A DNA stretch of 64,000 bases from Aphanomyces cochlioides (GCA_019828595.1 JAHQRK010000001.1:3782001-3846000), one strand, 5' to 3'. Numbered from the stretch's first letter, positions 9,832-22,757 are shown. The notes: generated by a model not told the origin, from the sequence alone. Numbers and translations: made by a program.

Positions 9832-12800
9832 TTATATAACAATGTAGCTATCGCGATCGCCTCGCGGAGCAGTGTCTTGGTTGGCGTTTTCGTCACCGTT
9901 GCTTTGGACCGAGCGACGCGAAATTCGCGATAGTTGGCGCTTCGACGACGAGCTGCTCTTGCGCATTCTCCACACCGAGAGTTCGTTTTCATCCTAGACA
10001 TCTCATGAATAATTGCCACCTGACCGCAATTGTACCGAGCGGTTAGAGAGCTTGCGTTGATATTCCATGAGTGCTTGATGCGTTTCAACCAAGTTGGCCA
10101 TGTCATCAGCAGCTGCATAAGGATTCATGGAAAGCGAAGAGCGGCGCGACGGTTCGTCCGCATTGGACGTGTCTTCCATCATTTGAATCATATGAGCAAA
10201 GAAGGAGTTGGTATTGCCAACGAGCTAGGGAGAAGTCGGTTTTTTCATGGCGACTCCTAGCTTACCTCATTGAACTTGCCAGATTCAACGATGCGGCCAT
10301 CGTTCATCACATAAATCATGTCAGCATTGCGAGTTGTATTGAGACGATGAGTCACGCTCACAATCTATAATGCCGTTAGCATTCAAATCTCCAGGAGTCA
10401 ATACCGCCATGTTCATCTTGTGCGCCAAGCGCTCCAAAGTAGCAACAATATTGGCTTCAGTGCTAGAGTCCAATGCACTGGTAGCTTCGTCCAGCAAGAG
10501 CAAGCTTTCAATCAATATTTCAGTATTTCTATCCGGAGCAAGCAAATAAGTACCTGGGTTTGCGAACAAGAGCTCGGGCCAAGCAAATACGTTGGAGTTG
10601 ACCTCCACTTAAATTAACCACAGCATGCTGGCCAACGATTGTGCTAAAGCCATCTTTCAATTGATTGATAAAGTCAAGGCATTCAGCAGATTGAGCAGCG
10701 CGTTTGCAGTCTTCGTCGGTGGCGTTCGCATGCCCATACCTATATTCATGAGGCCCAGATTACTTCGGCTTTTGTCGTACCGAATGTTTTCCATAATTGT
10801 GCCATTCAAAATTCCACCTTGTTGAAAGACAACTGCTGTTTGATCACGCACACTGCGCTTGGAGTATTGCCTCAAGTCCATGCCATCAATTGCAACAATG
10901 CCCGACGACACATCGTACAATTGCATCAAGCAGTTGAGCAGGGTACTCTTGCCGCAACCACTGGGTCCCACAATGCACGTGTATTCACCCTATTCATGTC
11001 GTCATGTTTGCTCCAACGTCATCTTGCAATTACCTGCTTGAAGTTAGCAGTCACATCTTGCAAACTCAATTTGTCGCCCGTATATTGGAAGTTGACGTGG
11101 CTCAATGAAATGCCTTTCTTCATCGGTGGCACTCCAGGCTTCTTGTTATCGTCATTGGACTGGTTCGTCGCTTTGTTCTTAAAAGTTTGTTGATGAGTTG
11201 TCATCAAGAACCGCGATGCATACCTCGAGTACAACATCCAAGCGCTGCAAACTACTGGCGTTGGAAATTGCCACACGCATAAAACCACCCAACACAGTCA
11301 CGGGGGTCGACACGCGATTAAGCAGGGTAGAGCAAGCAATGAACTCCCCAGGGGTAATGTCGCCATGGAACACCTAATTCACACGTTAGACATGACGTAT
11401 AACACCATAATGAAAACCTTGATGGCCAAGCAAGCAGTTTGAACGGCAACGTAAATAAACATGCCGCTGTCGATGTAAATCTGAACAATGCCACTCCAAA
11501 AATCTTTTCCAAACTGTGCCGCGCCCAAGTTTTGAATTGAGGCTCCAAATTTGCTCAACAGGGGCTTTTGAACTTCGTATGCTCGCACAACCTAATGCAT
11601 TTGCATCAATTAGACAATTGCATTTTCTTCCTACCTTTTGGCAAGAAATTGCATTTTGATATTCAGCTGAGACATAGGCATTTTTCTTGCCGAAATCTTC
11701 CGACTTGGATGCAGCAAGACCTTGTGGGCCGGACGAGACGATAATTGCAGCGAATGCGAAACACATAATGCCCAAAACTGGTTGCGTGTAGAGAAGGAAG
11801 CCATAACCGATTAAAATGGTCACAATCGGTTGCATCAAGTTCTACATGTCATAAGAACACCCCCTACAGACGTGAGCGTACCCAGAAGACCGCTTGCCAC
11901 ATCGTATTGACGCGAGCAATATCGGATTGAAACAAATTGTTCAAATCACCATCGGTGCGATCATTGAAAAACTGAATTGGTTGACCCATGAGCACTCGAA
12001 GCAAGTCGTCTTGGACGCGCTGAGTTGCCTTGGCAATCATTTTTGATTGAAAATAACCTACGTAGACTCAAGTGTGATGGAACGCAGTGTGATGGTCACT
12101 ACCGATCGCATAATCGCACAAGACGTACGGCACAACCAAAGCTAAAATTCCATACATGCCAAAACGCAAAGACTCGGCTGGAACAAACATCAATGGACTA
12201 TCCTCTTGATTTGTTCCGTTTTCGTCGGCCATTCGACTCTTGTACACAATCTGCACTGTAACATTACGCATGATGTCCATATTGAAGAGGTCAAAGTCGG
12301 GGTAGCTAGTGATGTACCACGGAAAGGCTTCATCCGTGAGGATTTGAAGGAAGTACGCCATGGCAGGAACGATACAAGCACAAACAATGACAACGAGAAA
12401 CGTGAGAAACAAATCAAGGCGTTGGGTAGACCAGTGGCGAAAGGTAGAGCGAACGACATCGTGGGCACCGTACGTGACTTCCACCATGGTTGCATCCACG
12501 TTTCGAAGGTAAGCCAAGAAATCGTCAACAGAGAGATCAGCTGGGCGATACATCATTGCCTTTTGCAAAAAACGCATGAGCTCTTCACGCCCCATGTAGC
12601 CATCTTGGCGGCCACAAATCATCGCCAGATCGGTTTCCATCATGTCAACTGCAGCCTGCAGGTATTGGAGTTACATTTCATCTGGTCCAGTGTAATCTTA
12701 CCGCGGTAATTCCAGGGATGCGGCGCAAAGAAGCATGCAAGCTCGAGAGACTAATTTGAAGCTTGTCATGTTTCGCATACTTGTGTAATTTCTTGGAGAA

Positions 12801-13391
12801 GGTGCGTGCGCGGGGTTTGAGACCGACACGCATCGCCATGAAAAGAGAGTACGTGGCGGCGATATACTGTTCAATTTGGTTCGTCTTGATGTCATGGAAG
12901 AGGTGGTGCTTATTTGTCCATCCTCCTTCTGTAATGATTGCCTTGTCAGGGTTATCTGCCCACACAAAACTATGAGGATGCAAAAGTGTGAGCGAGATAA
13001 TCATGCCGTTCTCCTACCGAGCAGCCAATGCCAGAAGAGCGAGCACGAGGGCCACGCCATCAAAGATGGTCGCAGCATTGCGGAAGAAAGCATGTCGTAG
13101 GCACCAAATACGACCAACCATGTCAAAGATATAGATAACGGCACATCCCGTCGACGCAAATCGAGTCGCAGCGGCCGCATTGTGGAATGTTTCCTGCGAC
13201 GTCACACTCGTCACGACGCAATTCGCCACAAAATCGGCGAGAATGAGCAATGTAACGAGATAATGCCATGGTTTACTGTCGATAAACTGCAGGAATCGCA
13301 GCCGCATGCTCCGATCCCGCGAGTCAGCGCGGATGTCTTGGGCTGTCATGGTCAAATCCTGCTTTGATGGTTTGCATTGTGTATTTCCCAA
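9832..13391 (-). CDS. Voltage-sensor-like / ABC half-transporter fusion protein
   Basis: About 13 short introns join into a protein of roughly 1000 aa. The N-terminus MGNTQC could be myristoylated and palmitoylated. Residues about 40-190 resemble a four-helix voltage sensor: S1 WHYLVTLLILADFVANC, S2 VIYIFDMVGRIW (acidic then basic residue four apart), S3 ATIFDGVALVLALL, then after a long loop an S4-like segment AMRVGLKPRARTF. A polar linker (GREELMRFLQKAMM) leads into an ABC exporter membrane domain (FLTFLVVIVCACIVPAMAYF, LLRVLMGQPIQFF, LMQPIVTILIGYGFLLY). The single nucleotide-binding domain is complete: Walker A GPSGCGKST, Q-loop VVFQQGG, signature LSGGQLQR, Walker B LLLLDEATSALDSS, H-loop VTHRL. 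The tail is Ser/Arg-rich. As a half-transporter it should dimerise and use ATP to export an unknown substrate. The stop at 9832 requires a 42-nt intron after RKLSNRS. Confidence 0.85.
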
Positions 13392-14186
13392 GTTTATCCC
13401 ATCGCAGGCACGATCAGCTTTCTGGATCTTCCTCCAAGCACACGGACTTCACATCCACATTACCAGCTCCATCATTCTACTAGCGAGGATATAGCTTTCA
13501 CTAGGTATTGGAGGTAATTACCCCTCAAACAAGATCAAGGCGTCTGGATCTGCGCTGTAGACTGCATACACGAATCTCCCCTTCGTCTACCTCGTACATG
13601 TGGATTTTGCCCAGTGGGATTTACTCTGGTAGCATTTCATTGGTTGATAGATGTCATACTCGATGCACTGAACCAGAATGTCACATGGTGAACGGCAGAA
13701 TGAAAATTTGATGCTTCACTGACGTCAATGTCGGTCGTGAAGCGACGCACAATCCAGGCGCTGCACAGATCGTCTTGTCGTCCCTACAATGAGCCCTCTA
13801 ATAGCATGGCTCTGGAGGAAATTCCCCTGGTTTGAGAGAATTGCTGGAAATTTCCGACTGGAGAGGCCTTAAACACTGTAACAATAGAAGTTTCAAGTTG
13901 GCCAAGAAAATCTCGATTGATAGGAAGGAGGAGATGAGATTAAAGCGTACTAGTATGATACATTTGAATACTTACGACAGCGTTTACAGGAGACGGAGAG
14001 GAGACGTTCTTGTGCGTCTTGGATCCATTCTGGTCGTGCTTGACAAAGTTTGGTGTGACTCACTGGATGAAATTTTGATTGGTCAAAATGAGGTAGTTTT
14101 ATAGGACTTGAATTGGCTAAAATTAAAATAACATTAACCAATCAGATGCGCTTCTGTTGGATCTCGTTGGACGAAGTCAAGCAGAC
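13392..14186. other. Intergenic region between divergent ABC and CCDC22 genes
   Basis: About 800 bp between two head-to-head starts. Open frames here are short, lack recognisable motifs and splice poorly, so I see no gene. A CRE-like TGACGTCA occurs near 13721. The region presumably contains both promoters. Confidence 0.5.
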
Positions 14187-16527
14187 ATGGAAGATGAATC
14201 GGACAACCTCATCTCGGTGGCGCTAAAACAAAGCGGGTACGTGCATGAGATTGATAGATGTATGTATTTTGAACTGTTGTAGGTGGAATGGGAATGTGTC
14301 CCCTGTTGCAGCAATGCCGGCGTCCGAACTTGTCGAAATGGTCACGTGGGGGTTTGCTCAAATTCAACAGGACAAACAGCTCCAGTCCCAGGAGCCCTTC
14401 AAGTTTGAGTACCCAAAAGGTGTTGCCCAACGCCACCGACTAGCTGCATCTCTTGCCGAGCAATTTAAGGTATTCTATTTGTGCACAATGTCAGTGCACT
14501 GATTGCGTTGTCAGGCCATGGGATACACTGGCGAATGCGGATACAATCATTTGCTCTATCCGACGGAAAGCGACACCAAACGAATGCTGCTGTGGCTTAT
14601 TCAAAAGCTTCCACGAGTTGAAAAGGAAGTTCATGACATTGACGTTCCATGCATCCAGTATCGTTCCCGCTTGCGAGTATCTCTCCAGAAATGGATGGAT
14701 CAATCCAGTTCTCCTCAGCAGACAACGCGCTGCCGATACATCAGCCGTTCATCAATTTTGCCAGTTTCTTGGTTGGAAAACGATACAAACCCTGGTACAC
14801 TCGAACAACAATTTCAGAGCTCATAGCACTGTAGCTCGTCGCAAGTACATTGCGTCCAAGCAGCCTCTCATCACCGATTCAAAACTGTGTCGAGGCCAAA
14901 CTCAGAGATCGCTCCTGGAAGTAAATGCATTGTCATTATCCCATGATGCGTCACGTTATGGCCTCTTTGACACAACTGATGTGGGATCTTGTCATCAAAT
15001 GCACTCAGATCTAACTATTTTCATTAGCTTGATGGCGACGAAAGCACTTTGAAGGCAACGCTGCAGTCGGCCTTCTCTGCGCTCAGTATTGTAGACCAAG
15101 TCCCTTCTGCGCAGTCCAAGAACCAGGAAGTCTTCGATCTGAGGCCCCTTATCGCCCCACCCACATCTACGACAAACATCGAGCCTTTACCAAGTGCTGC
15201 AGTTGCTTCGCCTGATGCCATACAAATCGACCGACGCGAGGACGAGCTCCAGGTAAGCGCATGAATGTATAAGCTTTAGCGATTGTGGTAGGCTATGCAC
15301 GCAGAATTAGCACAACTCAGGGACGAATATACAACGAACGAAACCACATTACAAGAACTCATGGCAACTGTGGAGAAACAACAAATATTACACAAAGAGG
15401 CAAGACGATTCTTTTTCTTGTCATGAAACATGTTTAGATTGAGGCGAGACATGCTATGAAATACAATGCATTGCGTGAATTAGAGCAAGAAACTACAATT
15501 CGCCAGCAGACCCTCGACATGCTTTCAGACGCATCCAACAACATTTCTAAGCTGCAGGTTGGGATTGTTTCCTGATAGTTCTGATAGACTGCTCTTAGTC
15601 TATGTGCGCGAAGAGCTCCGATCGGTTGGTCCAGTTGGCAGAAGAATGGGAAACACATCGATTGCCTCTCGTGCAAAAATTAGATACGCATGAATCAGAG
15701 CAATTACAGCGCCAGGTGTGATCGCCATTCGTAGCTCTCCTCAACATTGAAATAGGAGCGCGCTGCAGCTATGGTCAATGAGATGCAAACGTATCGCATT
15801 GAGATGAAACAAATGGGTATTATGGTATGCATTTGAGATCGTTTAATGCTGCTCGTTAGTCGAAACACTGGGTCAGAAGCAAGAGCAACGAGAGCTCCTA
15901 GAGCGAAAGTATGAAATGATTGCAAAGGGAACGAATCGCAACATGTACACGTCACGCATCATGGATATCATCAAGCAAGTGCATAAGCAAAAGGCTGAGA
16001 TCGACAAGGTTTGAAGTCAATACATGGTTTCACCAAGATAAATCGTTTCTAGATTGTAAAGGACATTCGGTCGGTGCAAAAACAAATTAACATATCGTCC
16101 GAGAAACTCAAACGAAGTGAAGCGATCGCGGTACATTATAATTGTCGGCATGGTTGTCAAGTGCATATGAAATGTAGGAAGAACGGCTCTTCCACGCAGC
16201 CAAGGATGAGACGCATCGCCCTGAGAAGAAGCAAATGTACGTGGAATGCTACCGTCTCTTTACAATCGTGCGCGAACTCTTTGACGAATTGATCACGTAA
16301 ATCAAATTCAAACTTCGTGACAGTCTTGACGAGCAATTCGTAGATGCGTCGCCGAATGTGGCAAGCGAGAAAACCAAAGTCGCGACTTGGAAATATGGAT
16401 ATCGCAAATGACGCATCGTGTCAACATGTCGAATCTGGATCGCATACGCCACGACATGGCCCAAGTTCAGGAAGAAAACCAAGCGCTCATGCAAGAAATA
16501 CAAACGCTCACTCTGGAACGACCTTGA
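14187..16527 (+). CDS. CCDC22: CCDC22-like protein (Commander/CCC complex subunit)
   Basis: CCDC22 is a coiled-coil scaffold subunit of the CCC (COMMD-CCDC22-CCDC93) complex, which works with retriever in endosomal recycling. The N-terminus MEDESDNLISVALKQSG continues, after a first intron of about 45 nt, into the calponin-homology-like NN domain: ASELVEMVTWGFAQI, RHRLAASLAEQFK, then GYTGECGYNHLLYPTESD, which aligns with GYxxExGYxxFLYPSE of animal CCDC22. The middle (about 15.0-16.3 kb) is a series of short exons encoding helical coiled coil, including SRIMDIIKQVHKQKAEIDK and the following VKDIRSVQKQINISSEKL. The last exons give LFTIVRELFDELI and the tail NLDRIRHDMAQVQEENQAL. There are about ten introns. 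Family assignment is firm from the N-terminal domain and the conserved RILEIVxNIxKQKxEI-type segment; exact mid-gene junctions are less sure. Confidence 0.85.
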
Positions 16528-16643
16528 CGAAGACTCTGGACTCCTAGCGTTGAGTTTAAGGGAATAACAGCATCAATGCAGACTCTCCTTCCTGATGTGA
16601 TTTATTTGTTCGTTGGCTTGTGTGTTCGTTTGGATTAAAAATA

Positions 16644-16663
16644 CCGGATAATGATTTATCCGG
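16644..16663. other. Short perfect hairpin CCGGATAA-4-TTATCCGG
   Basis: Two 8-base arms, CCGGATAA and TTATCCGG, are separated by TGAT. It lies 116 bp after the CCDC22 stop and 62 bp before the EXOSC9 ATG, so it may be in either the 3' end or the promoter/leader region. Function unknown. Confidence 0.5.
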
Positions 16664-16724
16664 ATAATTGGTCGCCAACCAATAATCCTTTGCGCCAAAG
16701 CCTATCGCAGCGCGATCCAACAAG

Positions 16725-18412
16725 ATGATGCTCAGTAGCAATGAACGCGATTTCCTCCTGGCGTCGCTCAAATCGAGTCGAAGTAATGACGATACCAAGG
16801 CCGTTCAACGTGCAGATGGCCGGGCATTGCTTGAATTCCGCCGAATGAATATGTCGTTGCGTCGAAGTTTGCAGGAACACCAGAGCGAATGCGAGTTGCA
16901 ATTGGGTCGCACGCGAGTTCTTGCCGTTGTGTCGGGTGAAGTGGTTGCTCCGTTCCCAGACCGACCCACGGAAGGCTTTCTTCAATTCCAAGTCGAGCTG
17001 TCGCCGATGGGAGCGTCCATCTTTGAACACAAGCAAGCACACAAGGCATGGGCGGCTGAATTGTCCCGCATAGTCGAACGATCGATCCGTGACTGCAAGG
17101 CACTTGTACGTGGCCAAACCTTGTCAACTATATTGTTTATGCCGCTGGTGTGAGTAGGACACAGAAGCATTGGCAATTGTCGCTGGTGAAAGTGTTTGGG
17201 CAATCAAGTGCACGATCCACGTCTTGGACCATGGTGGAAACTTAGTCGACGCTGTTTCCATTGCATCCATCGCTGCACTAATGCATTTCCGTCGACCCGA
17301 AAGCCTTGGTATTGAATTTTTTGCCTTCTTCGGCCTTATCTTTCATACTAGGCAACGAGAGCACACTGATTCCACTGAGTTTACATCATATTCCTGTCTC
17401 CATCTCGTTTTGCTTCGTCCAGATGGACTCTGTACACCTCGTTGTCTTTTCATTCTTCTCATTGCGCCATAGAATGACCAGGCAGATCCCGTCACATTGA
17501 TTGATCCCACAGATCGTGAAGAGAAGATCCTCGACGGTATACTTCTTGGCCGAAATCCTCCTAAGACCAGGTCGTAGGTTCCATCACTTACACGTTCAAC
17601 TCCTTTCGTGAGCTGTGCGCTGTGCACAAGATCGGAGGCGTGTCGATCTCGACGGATGTTGTTTTGCGATGTGCCAATATCGCTTGCGCCAAGGTCTCCA
17701 CATGGAATCATTGTTGATCTCATGCATGTCCAGGCCGAAGAGCTCACGGAATGGCTTAAAGAAGAGACGGAAAAGGCCAATAAAGTGGCGATTGAACAGC
17801 GCCGTGCATTCCTACGAGGCAAGGAATTCTTGGATGCATCAGTCGATGCGTTATCGGTTCATGTACAACTTATTCCTCTTTCTGCACGGATGGATTCACT
17901 CCACTTTCGTAGAAACCTGCACCGCTCGATGTGTCTGGCTTAGACAAAGCCATGGAAGAACTTGTGGACTTCAAAACACTCCATGTTCCCATTCCCCTTC
18001 GCGAAGACAGTGAAACCCAAGAAGCAGACGTCAAACAGCTCATGGCGTCGCTTGAACATGCCAGTGGTACGTTCAAGGTTGCGCAAGTGGTTGCGTAAAT
18101 CTGTGGGTATGTTTAGAAGGCCTGGCAATCACGCAAGCTGCTCGTGAACATTTCCATCAATTGACACAGACTGTCCAGGTGACCGCTCCACCGACTCAGA
18201 CAAAGCACAGCGTGGAGAGCGACAGTGATGAGGAAGAGGAGTCAGTGATGCAAGTTCAAAGCGAATTCAGCAAGTCGTCGGAGGTAAGGGTCTCCTTGGC
18301 TGCGGGATGATTCATCGCTTAATAACAGAAGCAACCAGCGCCGACAGCTCAAGATGTCGACATGGAGAGCTCGGACGAGGAAGACTTGATGGCAGCCATC
18401 AAGAAGAAGTAG
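16725..18412 (+). CDS. EXOSC9: Exosome complex subunit RRP45 (EXOSC9-like, RNase PH fold)
   Basis: Structural RNase-PH-like subunit of the nine-subunit exosome ring that degrades and trims RNA in nucleus and cytoplasm. Family landmarks in order: SSNERDFLLASLKS, DGRALLEFR, LGRTRVLAVVSGEVVAPFPD, PTEGFLQFQVELSPM, LSRIVERSIRD, then after an intron EALAIVAGESVWAI, DHGGNLVDAVSIASIAALMH and FRRPE. Later exons give LIPLSLHHIPVSISFC, LIDPTDREEKILDG and the GSITYTFNSFRELCAVHKIG strand, followed by a helical linker. The C-terminal tail (from about 17960) is acidic and low in complexity (ESDSDEEEES, ESSDEEDLMAAIKKK), as in other RRP45 proteins. There are about eight introns of 38-50 nt. The start is one of two adjacent ATGs at 16725/16728. 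The gene converges on the OSCP gene with 89 bp between stops. Confidence 0.92.
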
Positions 18413-18501
18413 ACAAGCTATGGATGACATCAATAGACCATGTATAAAAGGACCAGCTGGGTTTATTTATTAGTGCGCAGCTCGGACGACGACTAGATGA
18501 C

Positions 18502-19143
18502 TTAGCTGCGGTTCGACAAGATCATGTGGATCTTTTCAATCTTGGTGGCCAAGGACAAGTCGATGAAGAGATCGGCGATTTGAACCTTGAGGCCGCCCAA
18601 GATCGTAGGGTCGACGACGGTTTCCAACAACAAAGTTTCACCCTTTTGGACGCGGGCCTTCAAAGCGGTTTGAACTTGGGTCAATTGTTCCTTGGTCAAA
18701 GGGTCAGCCGACGTGATCTTAGCTTGCACTTCGCCACGGTGAGCACGCATCAAGCGGTTGTAAGCTTGGATGACGTGCTTGGCATCGCCCAAACGGCCAT
18801 TTTCAGCCAAGACAGTGAACAAACCAGCGACAGGCTTGGAGAACTTGGCGGCATCCATGACCTTGGTGATGTCCGTCTTCTTTTCAGTACGGGAGATCGT
18901 GGGGTCCTTCAAGAATTCTTCAAACGTTTGGTTGGCAACAATCGTGTCGTGGATAGTGTTCAATTCCTTTTCGACAGCTTCCAACGCGTTTTGCTTGGAC
19001 GCGACCGAGTACAAGGCGTTGGCGTACTTGGCGTGCAAACCGAACAATTGGAGCTTAGGGGCGTGCATGGCAGCGAACCCATCGATGGTCGCTTCCGCAG
19101 CAGCCTTGGTCGCCATGGATCGCTGGATAGACTTGCGCAACAT
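18502..19143 (-). CDS. ATP5PO: Mitochondrial ATP synthase subunit OSCP (delta family)
   Basis: OSCP is a peripheral-stalk subunit linking F1 to the stator of mitochondrial F1Fo ATP synthase. The open frame is uninterrupted and 213 aa from the chosen start, normal for the family (about 190-215). Residues 1-22 (MLRKSIQRSMATKAAAEATI) form a basic, amphipathic mitochondrial presequence, which favours this Met over upstream in-frame ones. The mature part has the N-terminal helical domain (LHAKYANALYSVASKQ, TFEEFLKDPTISR, FTVLAENGRLG, IQAYNRLMRAHRGEVQAKIT) and the C-terminal conserved block LLLETVVDPTILGGLKVQI followed by DLSLATKIEKI. Codon use is strongly biased to C/G-ending codons, as expected of a highly expressed gene. 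Confidence 0.95.
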   Translation of the reverse strand: MLRKSIQRSMATKAAAEATIDGFAAMHAPKLQLFGLHAKYANALYSVASKQNALEAVEKELNTIHDTIVANQTFEEFLKDPTISRTEKKTDITKVMDAAKFSKPVAGLFTVLAENGRLGDAKHVIQAYNRLMRAHRGEVQAKITSADPLTKEQLTQVQTALKARVQKGETLLLETVVDPTILGGLKVQIADLFIDLSLATKIEKIHMILSNRS

Positions 19144-19413
19144 CTCTGCTACCGAACTTAACCTCCAAAGGGGAAAATATGCAGTCAGCCACAAACTGAG
19201 TGGTTGCAATGCCGTGACACTGTCAGAATTTATACACCACAAGAATAATAATTTACAAAACCTCTCACATTTTATACACAATCCAAACAATTCTTCCATA
19301 TTTCTCCCATGTCAATCAGAGTCTCATCGGCAGCGGCAACGTTCCATCGAGCCTTCTGGAAGCGCTACGAGCTGCGTACGATCGTTTCCTGTGGCTTAGA
19401 TCGCATTTTATTC

Positions 19414-19814
19414 ATGTCATGGGGTATCCAATCTCGGATTGTTGTAAAAAATGGCTCGATGACGGAACGATGTAGCTGAAACGTGAGCCACGCGTCATGG
19501 AGATGCGTACTACACCGAGAGCCAAGATTGTTCTTCGTGTAGAGCGCATTACCACGGGATTCCCACGAACATACGTGAAGAATGGGTAAATCTCGCGAAA
19601 TGTCCTCTCATTTCAGAAGTGTTGTCGAGTCGTAGATTCAGAGGAGAATTTCGTTGTCGAGAATGAATCTTCAGCTTCAGCGCATGTCATATTTAAGCGA
19701 ATGGGATCTTTGGCTTCATTAGAAGTCGAGCGTCGAACAGCTCGATGCCTCTCGAAATATAGACACAAGTCTCTAAATGCCTGTACTGGACGACGACTGC
19801 GTCACCCTTTGTAG
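19414..19814 (+). CDS. Putative small basic protein, three exons
   Basis: No single open frame reveals this gene. Splicing 19575-19616 (42 nt, GT..AG) joins two frames in phase 0, and an upstream 32-35-nt intron ending at 19475 adds a short first exon beginning at the ATG at 19414. The product would be 107-108 aa: MSWGIQSRIV, then KREPRVMEMRTTPRAKIVL, ERITTGFPRTY, KCCRVVDSEENFVVENESSA and a basic C-terminus ending CTGRRLRHPL. If the first intron is not real, translation could start at the ATG at 19497 (91 aa). I do not recognise a family. The gene sits between the divergent OSCP start and the convergent coiled-coil/actin gene, whose stop is only 28 bp away. Support is splice logic and composition only. 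Confidence 0.42.
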
Positions 19815-19842
19815 CCATCATAACGATGTTCATATTTTATCC

Positions 19843-22451
19843 TTACTCCAGCGTCCACTGATCGTCCGAGGCAAACCTGGCCATCGTACATGCTCCCCAA
19901 TACGCAAAGTATTCTACGTGCTCGGGAGCTTCGATGTGTAATTTTCCCAGGAGGTCATGGCGAGCGACAACAAGCTCCTTCATAAGGCGACGCTTGAGTC
20001 CTGGCAGCTTGGCTACCCGCCCAGCGAGCACAATCGCACCAAAGAGCTCATCGCGGACGCACGGATCACACAAATCGATGGATCGTAGGATGGCGTCTGG
20101 TAAATTCCCCACTGAACCTACAGCAGCGCCATCGTAAACTTGGTTTACCTCAGAGTCGACTACCTTGCGTCGACGTTCCAAACTGAAAGAGAATCTCTGG
20201 ACCAAGGTAGAGCTCCTTGTCTGCAACGAGCTGCCACGCGATCGGCTCTGTCTTGATTTGGAACGTAGCTGGTGAATGTCTATCCAACGTCTCGCTCATG
20301 CCAGTCGGAACATCATGACTTACGTTTCCCTGCTTCCCTTCACAGGATCATACTCGACGTGGGCTTTCGTTTGCTACACAGAGAGCGCGCGTGAGCATCA
20401 ACGACTTGCTCCATGTCAGACCAAAACATTTAATGCGATTTGATTCTGGAGGTCCTGCGGCAAGCCAGCAAACGGCGCCGACGATGTCCGCAGTAGAGAT
20501 GCTAAATGGTCGACAATATGCGTGCCACCAAGGTTAAGCTGCACGACAGCATGAGGAACCTAGAAGAGAGTCCTGTCATGCTCATGGTTCTTGTGCCACA
20601 GCGTACGATGTTTTGCTCAAAGATGGGAACGATGCATGTCGTGTCGACGCCAATGTCAACGACCAGACCGGAGGTGAGCCCTGCAGCTTTCAGCACCATC
20701 TCCGCAGTCGAGGCGAGGATCACAGCAGCGACGCCAAAGTCTTGCAGCAGTGTGTCGGTCAATCTTGCTTTTTCGCGCTTTGGAAGAAGTGGTTTGTGGA
20801 CAAACGCCACCTACGCAACGACTGAGCTGTCACGTCGCTGGCTTGGGCGCACCTTGTACTTTCGAGGAGCAATGTTGAGCTCGTCAAAGACCATGGAGAG
20901 AACGCTCTTCCGCGTCGACCGCTCAACGCACGATTGTCGTCTTGATCTCTGTTGCTCAAGGCAAATGTCTTGAATTCCCTAGACGAGAATGAGACTCCAA
21001 GTGCATTCGCTTTGCTTGTACATTGGCCCCTTGGACGCACACCAAGCTGTCGACGCGCGGTTCCGCGACAGTGTCTTTGGCCATTGACATCTACAGCCAC
21101 GCTACATCATGCACCACCGCGAGAATCCTACCGCGACATCGAGAGCTGGGAGTAATAAGCCATCGCTGTCTTCTTGAACAATTCCAGCCATGATTCGACT
21201 CGTGCCAGCGTGGATGGCAACTGTTCCGATGCAGTTTTCAAGTTTGGAGAACCGCCCGTCGTCGATGATCTTTGCGCAAAATCTCTCTTTGATCCACTCG
21301 AATGCGGCTGTGTCGCTCCCGAGTCCAGCCATGAACGTTGTCAGGAGCTGGTGGTCGTGGCTTTGCGCCAGCTCATGGAGAAAGCAGAGCGTCACGGTGT
21401 CGTACAATGCTCCACGCATGGTTTCGATCTCTTGCGTCTTGCCGTCGAGAAGACTCTTCATATATTCCATCGTGCAATCCTGAGTCGCAACGCGCGCACC
21501 AGCCAACTCTGCGATGCCAGTAAGCTGCAGGGCCATCGAGTCGACGCAATTCCAAAGTCGCGCGATTTCGGCTTCCTTCTCTTCAAATTCCGCCATCGTG
21601 ATGGAATGCGAGCACGAGCCCGAGGCAGCTTGGACGTGTTTCGCTTCCCATTCCTGCGCCGACATCTTCAGGCTTTCAATTTGCCGACGGAGTTCAGCCT
21701 CTCTGACTTCATGCTGGACTCTCTCTGCAGTCCGAGCTGCGCGCTCTGTCTGTAGTTCCATCTCTGTCTGCTTATACTTCCAAACCAAGTCGTCGTACTC
21801 GAGCTGGACTTGATCCTTCTCCCCGACCAGCTCGTCGACACGCTGGCTGAGTCGTCGAACGTCAAGGCTTGGCGCTGCAGTTTCCATTTGGTCTTTCTCG
21901 GGGGATGACCGCGGCGTGGCGGCCACAAACGACTTGATCGTGGGCGTCTTTGGCGGCGATGCCTCTTTCTTGCGAAGGGGAAACCTCAGTTTGCTCGCCG
22001 TCGGCGATGCCGCAGCTTTCGTGCTCACTCGACTCCCATCGCTGCTCGTGTCACTGCCCGTATCATGGGAGCAACAACTTCTCGGCGAGCTTGGTCTTCC
22101 AGAGTGAGCAAGACTTAGAGTTGACATGCTGCGCACAAGCGTTCGTTTTGGAATGGAAGAAATCGTCGGTGGTTTGTCAGCTTGCTTTGGTGATTCTGTC
22201 TTGAAGAGCATCGTGTTGACTGACAATGGCTTTGGCGCTCTCGTTGGTTTGTCTGTCGTCGCCACAGTTGCAAATTCATTTGCAGTTGGCCGACGGACAA
22301 TATTTGAGCTGCTCGTCGTGGTTCTGTCGTCTGCGTGGCGAATAGTGCTGTACTGTGGGGCCAACATGGATCGACGGCGTGGCAAAGACGAAGGTGGAGC
22401 GCCGCGAAAGGCATCGACCGACAAAGTAAACCCGCCAGGCTTGTCTTCCAT
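19843..22451 (-). CDS. Coiled-coil protein fused to a divergent actin-fold domain
   Basis: A long first exon (22451 to about 21130) encodes a Ser/Pro/Thr-rich region (MEDKPGGFTLSVDAFRG, many RRRS and SSPR motifs), then a coiled coil (about residues 210-330: VDELVGEKDQVQLEYDDL, KQTEMELQTERAARTAERV, EFEEKEAEIARLW). Without a stop it runs into an actin-like N-terminus (IGTVAIHAGTSRIMAGIVQED). After an intron of about 41 nt, further exons give FDELNIAPRKYK, FVHKPLLPKREKARLTDTL, the phosphate-loop-like VVDIGVDTTCIVPIFEQ, VPHAVVQLNLGG, LYLGPEILF and the C-terminal actin block NLPDAILRSIDLCDPCVRDE, AIVLAGRVAKLPGLKRRL and VEYFAYWGACTMARF. It is an actin-related protein, too divergent for me to assign to a numbered ARP class. 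The start at 22451 is the first Met of the Ser-rich region; an upstream in-frame extension (22452-22781) looks non-coding. Confidence 0.78.
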
Positions 22452-22757
22452 GGCTGTGATTCCCCACCAAATGAGGTATCCGTCGTTTCGAGAGGTGCAA
22501 AAATAGACACAACTTATCTCCATGGCATCAGCTTCAGCTCGGTTGTTGAGATCACGGCATCGATCATCCCCGCATGATTCCACTCTCTGTAAGTCCAGAG
22601 TTGACGACAATGTCAACGCAGGTGCCTGGAAGCATGAACAAGGTGCAGATGAGCCTGTCCTGTCGAGCGGTACTTCCAACAACTGATCTATGTTTAGAAC
22701 AGAGTCGAAGGTCCTCACTGTCAACGCAAGATGACAGAGAGGACAGTCGCGGAAGCA